Shown piece after piece: positions 57,411-64,000 of a stretch of 64,000 nt of DNA; positions within the stretch are counted from its first letter, which is position 1, and each line of letters opens with the position of its first letter. A model generated the notes under the pieces. That model was not told the DNA's origin and made no database searches. It saw only the letters and a program-made list of their open reading frames with translations. The position numbers were made by a program, and so were the translations under genes. Source of the DNA: Crossiella cryophila (GTDB lineage Bacteria > Actinomycetota > Actinomycetes > Mycobacteriales > Pseudonocardiaceae); NCBI RefSeq assembly GCF_014204915.1, contig NZ_JACHMH010000001.1:682001-746000 (forward strand), read 5' to 3'.

Positions 57411-60128
57411 TCACTGGGTTTTTCGGTCGCCCCGCGGATCCTCTGGGTCTGCGGGGCGATCGTCGTTTCGAGGCCGCCAAATGACCTGCAGCTCGGCGCG
57501 GTCATACAGCGGGCCGCCAAGAACAGTGGAATCAGCGCAGGTGATCTCCAGGCGGCGCAGGGCCTTCATCGCAAGGAGCGTGGCCACGTCAAGGTTCGCC
57601 GGGCTTCCGTTCGGATCGAGAATGAGGTACTCAAGCCGAGGCGCGGCTCTGAGCGGGGACAGATCGCTGATGTCCTCGATGCGACTCAGGCGGAGCATTC
57701 GCAGCTTGGGCAATGCGGGCAGCGTGCTCAGCTCGGTCGGCCCGGTCACGACGAGTTCGCGCACGCCAGGCGGGACATATCGCAGGTCGCCGCCCTTGGA
57801 AACGTACAGGCGCCGGAGCCCGCGCAGATGACGCAATGCCGGATCGACGTCTTGCACCAGCAGCACGGTCTGGTGTTCAGCGAGCACGACCCGCGCGTAC
57901 TCGTCTCGGTCGAACCGGTCCCACGCCGCCAGCAGTTCGCGCCGGGCTGTTCCCTTGGCCTCGGCGAATCTGGCCAGTAGCGGTATCGCCTCGGGCAGTT
58001 CGGTCTCCGCGAGTGCTCTGATGGTCGCCACCATTTCCTTGTCCGTGCCGGGATTGGCGTTCGCGAGCAGGTCGAGGGCGAAGGCTCCGGCGGAGGCGAA
58101 CACCCGGGCCTGGGTACGGGACTTCGGTGGCACCAGGTCGGCGGCTTGACGCTTGATCTCGGCACGCAGCTCGGCATTGAGGTCCGGGGCGGTTTCCAGG
58201 CAGGCGAGGGCGAGCAGTTGGAGATTGCGTTTGCCCTTGGTCGCGGTAAGGCCGGTGAGCAGGGCCTCGCGCTGGTGGCTGGAGGCGTGGCCGACGGCGA
58301 GGACGAAGACCTCGTGCCAGCTGGACGCGTTCTTCAGCAGCAGGTCGACGTCGTCGAAGTCCTGCATGGCCGAGCGGGCGGCCAGGTATTCCTGGAAGGT
58401 CCGGTGCACGAAGTCCACCCGGCCTTCCACCTGTTCGCGGAGCAGGCCGGAGCGAACCAGCAGGTGCCGGTAGACCTCTTCCGCTCCGGCTTGGACCTGG
58501 GCCATGGAATTCAGGCGACGGCCGAGATGCTCGATGGCCCGGTCGGTTTCGATGTCGCTGCGCTCATTGCGGATCAGCCAGTACGCGAGATCGCCCAGCA
58601 GCAGGGTTTTCTCCGTGCGGTTCAGGCCGGGTGGCGACGGAAGCCTGCGTTCGGCGTCTCGGCGTTCCAGCAGCATGTGCAGGGCGACCTCGTACAACTC
58701 CATCCGGTTGTCCGGCAGCGCGGCCCGGCGGTCCTTATGCAGCGCGCATAACAAGGCACACAGCAACGGGTAGCCCGCCAGGCGGCGGAGGTGGTTGCGG
58801 GTGTCCAACTGGGTGCGCAGGTTCTGGTGGTAGGACTCGATTTCCCTCTTGGCCTCGTCGTCGGCGCACATCGACTGCATGGCGGCGTGCCAGCGCTGCA
58901 CGAAAGTGCGGACATCGGCCGGGGTCATCGGCTGGAGGTCCAGGCTCAGGAAGCCGTCGGTGGCCAGCCAGTCCGGTTGGGCGGCTCCCGGGCGGGAGGT
59001 GATCACCCAGCGGGCCTCGGGGAAGGACAGGGTCAGGTAGCGGAGCCAGTCGCGGGCCTCTTCACGACGGGTGGGGGCCAGCTCGTCCACGCCGTCGATC
59101 AGGACCACCGCGTGGCCGCCGCGGAGGTGTTGCTGCACCCAGCCCTTGGGCATCTCGTCGGCGATGTGCCTGCCGACCTCGTCCAGGAATCGTTCCGGGG
59201 TGGGCAGTTCCCGGTCGGCGTAGCGGCGCAGGGGGACGAAGAACGGGATGGTGTTGTTCCAGGCGGCCAGGGTGTCCGGGAAGTCGCGGCGGGCACTGCG
59301 CACGGCGATCCAGTGCAGCAGGGTGGTCTTGCCAAGGCCCGCCTCGCCGCGGATGAAGAGTTTGTTGCTCCTGGCCAGCAGTTCCTCGACCCTGGCCGGT
59401 CTGCCGTCCTCGGTGTCGGCGGTGAGGCTGATGTAGGCCACGCTGAGCGGGTAGCGCCTGCTGGCGTCGTCCAGGGTGACGCCGAAGAGTTCGACGTAGT
59501 CGAGTTTGCGGGCCACCTGCTGGCGGTAGTCGTAGTCGAAACCTGCGCCGCGGTCGCGCTGGGGCAGGCGGGCCAGCACCTCGCGGATGCCGTTGATGAT
59601 CTCGGTGTCCCGCTTGAGCAACTCGGTCAGCGCGGCGGTGCTGAAGGTGGGCAGGCCGCGGGCGATCTCGATGACGTAACCGCAGGACTCCCGCAGCAGC
59701 AGCTCGTAGAGCACCTTGGCGTCGGTGGCGAGCAGGGCGTCGTGGCCGGGGGCCTGGCGGCGCAGCGCGCGGTCCAGGTGCCGGGCGTCCAGGTCGGCGG
59801 CGAAGAGGTCCTTGTCCACCAGGGCGGCCTGCTCGAAGGTGTCCTGGACGGCGAGCACCGCGGCGGTGCGCTCGTGCTCGGGCAGGCCGGCGAACTCGGT
59901 GTCGATGATGGGTTCGAGCCGGTCCACCACGGCCTCGGCGAAGGTCTCCACCATCCGGGCGAAACGGCGCTTGTCCCGCTGGCTGCCGAACCGCTCGGAC
60001 ACCAGGTCCACCGCGCTGGCGCCGACCTCGGCGGCGATCTTGTCGTCGGCCAGCCACAGCTTGGCTGCGGTGCGGACGGCGGCGGTGCCCAGTTTGAGCA
60101 GGGCGGTTTCGACCAACACCCGGTTCAT
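57411..60128 (-). CDS. NLR-like NACHT NTPase with LRR-like C-terminus
   Basis: The 905-residue protein has a helical N-terminal domain (about 1-230) and a NACHT module with Walker A GEAGLGKTT (261-269), Walker B HAVVLIDGVDEL (339-350), sensor region WVITSRPGA and the family motif FVHRTFQEYLAA (573-584). A helical repeat region follows, then leucine-rich-repeat-like strands (about 790-885; LPALPKLRMLRLSRIEDISDLSPL). Bacterial NACHT proteins include antiphage defence members. The effector domain here is not a recognisable nuclease or protease; the N-terminal helices may serve. No other defence gene is adjacent. Confidence 0.9.
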   Translation of the reverse strand: MNRVLVETALLKLGTAAVRTAAKLWLADDKIAAEVGASAVDLVSERFGSQRDKRRFARMVETFAEAVVDRLEPIIDTEFAGLPEHERTAAVLAVQDTFEQAALVDKDLFAADLDARHLDRALRRQAPGHDALLATDAKVLYELLLRESCGYVIEIARGLPTFSTAALTELLKRDTEIINGIREVLARLPQRDRGAGFDYDYRQQVARKLDYVELFGVTLDDASRRYPLSVAYISLTADTEDGRPARVEELLARSNKLFIRGEAGLGKTTLLHWIAVRSARRDFPDTLAAWNNTIPFFVPLRRYADRELPTPERFLDEVGRHIADEMPKGWVQQHLRGGHAVVLIDGVDELAPTRREEARDWLRYLTLSFPEARWVITSRPGAAQPDWLATDGFLSLDLQPMTPADVRTFVQRWHAAMQSMCADDEAKREIESYHQNLRTQLDTRNHLRRLAGYPLLCALLCALHKDRRAALPDNRMELYEVALHMLLERRDAERRLPSPPGLNRTEKTLLLGDLAYWLIRNERSDIETDRAIEHLGRRLNSMAQVQAGAEEVYRHLLVRSGLLREQVEGRVDFVHRTFQEYLAARSAMQDFDDVDLLLKNASSWHEVFVLAVGHASSHQREALLTGLTATKGKRNLQLLALACLETAPDLNAELRAEIKRQAADLVPPKSRTQARVFASAGAFALDLLANANPGTDKEMVATIRALAETELPEAIPLLARFAEAKGTARRELLAAWDRFDRDEYARVVLAEHQTVLLVQDVDPALRHLRGLRRLYVSKGGDLRYVPPGVRELVVTGPTELSTLPALPKLRMLRLSRIEDISDLSPLRAAPRLEYLILDPNGSPANLDVATLLAMKALRRLEITCADSTVLGGPLYDRAELQVIWRPRNDDRPADPEDPRGDRKTQ

Positions 60129-60225
60129 TGAACACCGCTTGGCGACCCGCCGGGGCTGTCACCCTCCAGGGTCCGAAGTGGACTCTCGAGTGGCGGTCCG
60201 GCCGCGGGTTCGCTGTGGTCATGCC

Positions 60226-60684
60226 ATGAGCGAGAACTTCTCGGTGATCCGGTCCCGGTCCCTTCGACTGTTCATGGCGCTGCTGGTGGCCTGCGGGGCG
60301 CTGGCACTGGCCCCGGTCGCCGCCGCCGCCACCGCGGAGTCCGGGGTCGCCACGGCCGAGCACGGGCCGAAGAAGAAGGCCAAGGTCAACACCAAGGCGA
60401 AGAAGCAGAACAAGGTCAAGAAGGGCGAGGAGTTCAGCATCGACGGCTCGCTGGAGGAGCTGGCAGGCGAGCGCTCGGCCGCCCTGTTCGGCTCGGTGAT
60501 CCTGCAGTCGCAGACCACCGCGGGCCTGTGGGTGAACCTGGGCAGCCCGAGCCCCTGCCGCCCCAACGGCACGTTCACGCTGTCCCTGCGGGTGCAGACC
60601 TCGTTGACGCTGCGGGTGTTCGCGCCGGAGACCGATGTCTACGTGGCGGCCTCGTCCTCGGTGTTCGCGGTCATCGCCGTCTAG
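60226..60684 (+). CDS. secreted basic protein of unknown function
   Basis: The 152-residue protein has a signal peptide (LRLFMALLVACGALALAPVAAAA, cleavage near AAA-TAE) and a lysine-rich linker (KKKAKVNTKAKKQNKVKKGEE, about 48-68). A beta-rich domain with FGSVILQSQTTAGLWVNLG and VYVAASSSVFAV follows. It contains one cysteine after the signal. No family was recognised. It is divergent from the NACHT gene, with 97 bases between, which raises but does not prove a link. ATG 60226 was taken. Confidence 0.65.
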   Translation: MSENFSVIRSRSLRLFMALLVACGALALAPVAAAATAESGVATAEHGPKKKAKVNTKAKKQNKVKKGEEFSIDGSLEELAGERSAALFGSVILQSQTTAGLWVNLGSPSPCRPNGTFTLSLRVQTSLTLRVFAPETDVYVAASSSVFAVIAV

Positions 60685-60700
60685 TCCGGTTCAGGGAGGC

Positions 60701-60744
60701 CACGGTGGAGTCGGGATCGGGGCCCTGACACCGACCCCACCGTG
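60701..60744. terminator. 14-bp imperfect hairpin between convergent genes
   Basis: CACGGTGGAGTCGG (60701-60714) pairs with CCGACCCCACCGTG (60731-60744) with one mismatch. It lies 17 bases after the secreted protein stop and before the convergent sigma-factor gene end, and likely terminates one or both transcripts. Confidence 0.55.
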
Positions 60745-60843
60745 ACCTCACACCGGAATCCGCCTGGCCAGGGGCAGCGCGTGAGCCTCGGCCAGGAGGT
60801 CTCCGGTGCTGGTGGGCGCGTCCACGCGTGCTGGCGCGGATGG

Positions 60844-61887
60844 TCAGTGCCGGGGCCCACCACTGTGTTGTCGTCCGGGACCGCCACGTCCCGCAAAAAA
60901 ATCTTCCCGATTTCCCGCCGGTTGCCCGTACTTGTGCTGCGACCAGCCGAAACTCCGGAATTTCGGTCCGCCGCGACCGGCGTACTTGCCCTTGCCGATC
61001 AGTGGCTTGGCCTTGTCCTTGCCCGCCGCGGGCGGTGGCTTGCCCTCGCCGCCGGGGTGCGCGGGGGTCGCGGCGTCCGGCGGCGGCTGGACGGAGTTGG
61101 GCTGGGCCGGGTTGTTCTGGGTGGGATTGCTCTGGGTGGGGTTGTTCTGGGCGGTGTCGGGCTGGGCCGGGTTGACCGGGGTGATGCCGCTGATCGGGCC
61201 GGGGTCGGGCGAGATCGGTTTGGGCAGCTCGACCAGTGCCAGCGGGGGTGGTTCGGGGGCGGGGCCGATGCCCGGCAGGCTGGGCAGCACGGCCAGCGAG
61301 CCCAGGGCCAGCGGGACCGAGACCGCGGTCAGCGCGACCTTGACCCCGGCCAGTTTCCCTGCACCCAGCCAGCGCCAGAGTCCGCCTGCGGCCAGGCAGG
61401 CCGGGAGCACCGCGGCCGCGGCCAGCCTGCGCAGCAGCCTGCGGGCGCGGGTCAGGTGGGATTCCACCGAGCGGGCGCTCAGGCCCAGTTCGGCGGCGAT
61501 CTGCTGGTGCGACAGGCCGGCGCCGGCGCGCTGCACCACCTCGCGGGTGGTGCTGGGCAGCTCGTCCAGTGCGGCGGCCATCCAGCGGGCCTGGTCCCGG
61601 TCGGCGATGGCCTCGGACGGGTCGCTGCCGGTGATCCGGGTCTGCGCGTCACTGCGGGCCAGCGCGGTCTGCTCACGTCGGCGGCGGCGCAGCTGGTCGA
61701 CGAACCGCCTGCGGGAGACCGTGGTCAGCCAGGCCTCCGGGCGTTCCACCGGCGTGCGGTGCGCCCCGGCCAGCAGGTCGACCACCGCGTCCTGCACGCA
61801 GTCCTCGGCCTGTTCCTTGCTGGCGCCAGCGGCGCGGATGCGAACAACTGCCTGTCGGGTGGCGGCGGCAAGTCGCTCCTGGTCCAT
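60844..61887 (-). CDS. ECF sigma factor with C-terminal membrane and proline-rich domain
   Basis: The 347-residue protein has sigma region 2 (EDCVQDAVVDLLAG, RPEAWLTTVSRRRFVDQLRR) and region 4 (LPSTTREVVQRAGAGLSHQQIAAELGLSARSVESHL) in the first 170 residues. Two hydrophobic segments follow (LAAAAVLPACLAAGGLW, KVALTAVSVPLALGSLAVLP, about 178-225) and then a 120-residue Pro/Asn/Gln-rich tail. The tail would lie outside the membrane. No separate anti-sigma gene is adjacent, so the tail may sense and retain the sigma part. ATG 61887 has GGGGG upstream. Confidence 0.82.
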   Translation of the reverse strand: MDQERLAAATRQAVVRIRAAGASKEQAEDCVQDAVVDLLAGAHRTPVERPEAWLTTVSRRRFVDQLRRRRREQTALARSDAQTRITGSDPSEAIADRDQARWMAAALDELPSTTREVVQRAGAGLSHQQIAAELGLSARSVESHLTRARRLLRRLAAAAVLPACLAAGGLWRWLGAGKLAGVKVALTAVSVPLALGSLAVLPSLPGIGPAPEPPPLALVELPKPISPDPGPISGITPVNPAQPDTAQNNPTQSNPTQNNPAQPNSVQPPPDAATPAHPGGEGKPPPAAGKDKAKPLIGKGKYAGRGGPKFRSFGWSQHKYGQPAGNREDFFAGRGGPGRQHSGGPRH

Positions 61888-61997
61888 GCACAGCCCCCAG
61901 GTCGGCGCGATTTTGGAGCACGATCGTGACACACGCCCGCGCGGACCAGCCAGCGTCGTTATATGGCCTTAGTGATGATTTCTTCCAGTACGCAGTT

Positions 61998-62031
61998 GCG
62001 GGCCTGGTGCGGAACTCCGCACCAGGCCCGC
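61998..62031. terminator. 15-bp perfect hairpin after the sortase gene
   Basis: Arms at 61998-62012 and 62017-62031 pair perfectly over 15 bp around the loop AACT. It begins 14 bases after the sortase stop (minus strand) and faces the start region of the sigma gene, so it probably ends the sortase operon. Confidence 0.7.
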
Positions 62032-62044
62032 GACGCGGGATATC

Positions 62045-62650
62045 TCAGGCGACCAGCTTGGCCGAGATGATCACGTTGTCCTGGTAGCTGTGCGCCGCCT
62101 TGTCGAAGGCGCCGCCGCAGGTGATCAGGCGCAGGATCGGGTCGGGGCTGTCGCCGTAGACCGCCTCGGTCGGGAACTCGTTCTTGGGCTTCTGTTCCTT
62201 GGTGGTCACGACGAACTTCACCTCCTTGCCGTCACTGCGCTTGACGAAGACCTCATCGCCGACGGCCAGCTCGTGCAGCTTGTAGAAGATGCCGGGCTGC
62301 TTGTTGCCGTCGACGTGGCCGAGGATGATCGCCGGGCCCTTGTCGCCGGGCACCGGGCTCATCCGGTACCAGGCGGCCTGCATCGGCTTGTCCGCCTTGG
62401 GCACCTCGAGCGACCCATCCGGGTTGATCGCGGTGCTGATCAGCGAGGACTGCGCGTTGAGCTTGGGAATGCGCACATCCGTCGGCTTGAGCTTGGTCTC
62501 GGCCGCCGCCGCTGCCGAGGTGCTGGTCTGCGGCGCGGGGTTCTGCGGGGTGGCGGGCTCGCCGCCGCCACACGCGCCCACCAGCAACGCGGTGGCCAGC
62601 AGGACGGTGGCCACGAGTCCGCGGCCACCGCCGCTCTTGGTCATCTGCAT
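62045..62650 (-). CDS. class F sortase, predicted lipoprotein
   Basis: The 201-residue protein has a signal with a lipobox-like VGAC (about 24-27), a Pro/Thr linker, and a sortase domain. The catalytic His is in AIILGHVDG and Cys in LRLITCGGAFD. Class A sortases have an essential Arg shortly after; here the site reads SYQDNVI with no Arg, as I recall for other class F relatives. It would ligate surface proteins, although no LPXTG-like substrate is seen in the window. It follows the secreted protein gene by two bases. Confidence 0.85.
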   Translation of the reverse strand: MQMTKSGGGRGLVATVLLATALLVGACGGGEPATPQNPAPQTSTSAAAAAETKLKPTDVRIPKLNAQSSLISTAINPDGSLEVPKADKPMQAAWYRMSPVPGDKGPAIILGHVDGNKQPGIFYKLHELAVGDEVFVKRSDGKEVKFVVTTKEQKPKNEFPTEAVYGDSPDPILRLITCGGAFDKAAHSYQDNVIISAKLVA

Positions 62651-62652
62651 GC

Positions 62653-63318
62653 TCAGGCGGTGCCGCCGAAGCCGGTCTCCACGCCGCCGCGCGGGGTGAA
62701 GCCGATCTGCGAGTTCTTCTTGCCCTTGCCCGGCTTGCCCAGCACCGGGGTCTTGCCGCCGCCGGGCTTCTCCTCGCCGATCACGCGGAAGGAGAAGGTC
62801 AGCGTCTTGGCGCCGCACTTGGCGGTGATCTGGTACTCGCCCAGCTCGACACCGGCCTTGAGCTTGGCCAGCGCGACGTAGACGCGCGGGTCGACCTCGC
62901 TCTGGATGGCCTCGTCGATGGTGAGCGCGACCGAGCTGATGTCGGTCGGCTTACCGGCGGCGCAGCCCAGCACGATCGCGGCCTGGGTCGGGTCGTTCGG
63001 GTTGCTGACCAGGCCGAAGATCTGGTCCTGCCACGGCTTGCCACTCGGGTCCGGCTTCTCGCTGGTCGAGGTGGTCGGCCGGGTCGAGGAGGTCGACGTG
63101 GTCGGCTTGGGGCTGGAGGTGGTGCTGGTCACCGGGCTGGTGCTGGACGGCGAGGTCGTCGGCACCGAGCTGGAGGTGGTGGTGGCCGCCGCCGAGGAGG
63201 TGGTGCCGGGCGGGGTGGTCGGGGTGCTGGTCTGCGCGAGCGCCATCGGCGCGGCGACAACAGCCAGCACGGCCGCGCCGGCGACGGCGCGGGTCAACAG
63301 GCCCAAAGGCTTCTTCAA
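62653..63318 (-). CDS. secreted Thr/Ser-stalk protein, TTG start
   Basis: The 221-residue protein has a signal peptide (KKPLGLLTRAVAGAAVLAVV, cleavage near ALA-QTS) and a Thr/Ser/Pro-rich stalk (about 32-105). A beta-rich domain with VELGEYQITAKCGAKTLTFSFRV and a basic Gly/Lys-rich end follow. No sorting motif is seen. A TTG at 63318 is the only start with a good ribosome-binding site (GGGGAA, six bases upstream) and a complete signal peptide. The next in-frame start lies 225 bases upstream in sequence with non-coding features. It is coupled to a class F sortase gene. Confidence 0.75.
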   Translation of the reverse strand: MKKPLGLLTRAVAGAAVLAVVAAPMALAQTSTPTTPPGTTSSAAATTTSSSVPTTSPSSTSPVTSTTSSPKPTTSTSSTRPTTSTSEKPDPSGKPWQDQIFGLVSNPNDPTQAAIVLGCAAGKPTDISSVALTIDEAIQSEVDPRVYVALAKLKAGVELGEYQITAKCGAKTLTFSFRVIGEEKPGGGKTPVLGKPGKGKKNSQIGFTPRGGVETGFGGTA

Positions 63319-63339
63319 GGTATTCCCCAAAATGTGTAC

Positions 63340-63414
63340 GCGCCCCCAGGCGCGATCCCAGTCCCCCCGGGAAGTCCGGTTGGGATGGCGTGAGCTTGCC
63401 CGAAGAGGCAGCTC
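63340..63414 (-). promoter_or_regulatory. structured 5' leader of the secreted-protein/sortase operon
   Basis: In minus-strand order: GAGC-TGCC / GGCA-GCTC with one bulge (63414-63392); ATCCCA/TGGGAT enclosing CCGG/CCGG (63386-63355); and GCGCC/GGCGC (63353-63340). The last is close to the ribosome-binding site. This may be a regulatory leader. It does not match any riboswitch consensus I know. Confidence 0.4.
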
Positions 63415-63512
63415 AAGGTGTAACCGGAATGGGGTGAGAAAAAGCACCGGAAAGTGACGTAACGATCGACATCGGACAACCGATACACACTGTCGCAGAC
63501 GTCGCCCGGCGT

Positions 63513-63565
63513 AGAATGGTCCGGTCGCGGTGTCCTCACTCACCGCGACCGGCGATGATCATTCT
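63513..63565. repeat. nested inverted repeat
   Basis: CCGGTCGCGGTG (63521-63532) and CACCGCGACCGG (63541-63552) form a perfect 12-bp stem, nested in AGAATG (63513-63518) / CATTCT (63560-63565). It lies between two divergent genes, so a terminator role is unexpected; operator or structural roles are possible. Confidence 0.5.
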
Positions 63566-63630
63566 AGGCGCGGCTCCTGAGCGTGCGCTGAAGATACGCG
63601 TAGAACCCCGGCGAGGGGGTACTCGAGACC

Positions 63631-64000
63631 ATGAGATCCGGTGCGGCGCAACAAGTTCCCACGGTGCGTGCACGGGTCGGCCGCCGGGTCGGGCGGACCC
63701 GCGGCCGGATCGGGCGCGCCTGGGCCTTCGCCTATTTCCTGCTCGGCCTCCAGGTGTTCACCCTCGCCCTGGGCACCCACGGTGACGCGGCCCTGCAGTA
63801 CCTGGCACTGCTCGCGTTCAGCCTGTTCCTCTACGTGGTGCGGCATGAGCCCAGCGTGGCCAAGGTGGCGGGCGTGGTGGTGTTCTTCGCCGGGGCCCGG
63901 ATGCTGGCCCTTGGCGAGAGCCACGCGGGCTGGCTGGTCGCGCTGGCCACCCTGGCCGGACTCACCGTGGCGCTGGTGCCGAACTGGCCGCAGCCGACCC
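63631..64000 (+). CDS. integral membrane protein, truncated by window end
   Basis: The frame runs open from ATG 63631 to the window end (123 codons seen). A basic N-terminus (RVGRRVGRTRGRIGRAW) precedes several hydrophobic segments: AFAYFLLGLQVFTLAL, LQYLALLAFSLFLYVV, VAGVVVFFAGARMLAL and LVALATLAGLTVALV. Three to four helices are already visible. Family and function cannot be told. GCGAGGGGG lies upstream of the ATG at a rather long distance. Confidence 0.7.
   Translation, partial: MRSGAAQQVPTVRARVGRRVGRTRGRIGRAWAFAYFLLGLQVFTLALGTHGDAALQYLALLAFSLFLYVVRHEPSVAKVAGVVVFFAGARMLALGESHAGWLVALATLAGLTVALVPNWPQPT

Larger units (their letters stand above)
63319..63630. other. divergent regulatory region with structured leader and long hairpin
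   Basis: The 312-base region separates the TTG-start gene from the rightward membrane protein gene. On the minus strand it holds three consecutive stem-loops (63340-63414) before the ribosome-binding site. A nested hairpin lies at 63513-63565. I see no coding frame of its own. Confidence 0.5.

Noticed and set aside
63319-63480. c-di-AMP (ydaO) riboswitch before the secreted-protein gene
   Set aside because: The leader is too short and lacks the conserved GGGGGAC/GGGTGAATC pairing elements at the right spacing; only generic stem-loops are seen.

Overview
The window is high-GC actinobacterial chromosome. Several features point to a filamentous actinomycete of the Pseudonocardiaceae type. These include a mycothiol-dependent enzyme family, Lsr2, an HbhA-like gene in its mycobacterial neighbourhood, XRE-DUF5753 regulators, an AfsA-family gamma-butyrolactone synthase with an ScbR-like receptor, and many starts with a TANNNT box 6-8 bp upstream (leaderless transcripts). 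The genus is an inference. I see no rRNA, CRISPR array, transposase or prophage.

Layout. 1-9.8 kb: housekeeping genes (DUF2505, methyltransferases, purU, a LOG-like protein) and the conserved XRE-hbhA-DUF2516 block, followed by a FluC fluoride-channel pair. 9.8-15.8 kb: a PadR-controlled ABC operon with one ATPase and two large FtsX-type permeases. 15.9-19.5 kb: a VanY-like peptidase, a glyoxalase-fold protein, DUF445 and an aminotransferase. 19.4-22.5 kb: a translationally coupled sigma factor / 131-aa protein / TPR-CHAT protease module. 22.8-27.9 kb: a secreted proline-rich protein, a YczR-YczE pair with a clear operator, a PP2C-like protein and an HTH protein. 28-30.2 kb: a secreted S1 protease, an unusual upstream region with GTTAAC repeats and two DnaA boxes, and a tRNA-Glu/Asp/Phe operon. 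30.4-35.4 kb: an ScbR-like TetR operon and a csoR-copZ-copA copper operon. 36-41.2 kb: regulators plus cell-wall genes (PGRP amidase, VanY) and a CseB/CseC-like two-component system with a lipoprotein. 41.2-47.3 kb: a KamB-type 16S rRNA methyltransferase behind a DUF371/RsmI-like fusion, then a MaoC/acyl-CoA dehydrogenase/FabG/FadD lipid operon facing a TetR gene across a perfect palindrome. 48-53.3 kb: MFS, SRPBCC and the gamma-butyrolactone region (afsA, NTF2-like, receptor, sigma-like factor, metallo-beta-lactamase-fold hydrolase). 53.4-64 kb: lsr2, a CPBP protease, LysR, a subtilase, an NLR-like NACHT protein, a membrane-linked sigma factor, a class F sortase pair and a membrane protein cut by the window end.

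The most interesting parts are the sigma/TPR-CHAT module, the DUF371-RsmI-like plus KamB pair (both linked to 16S helix 44), the gamma-butyrolactone region with a possible lactonase, the NACHT protein, and the repeat-rich region beside the tRNA operon. All functional calls rest on reading motifs and context; no searches were run.
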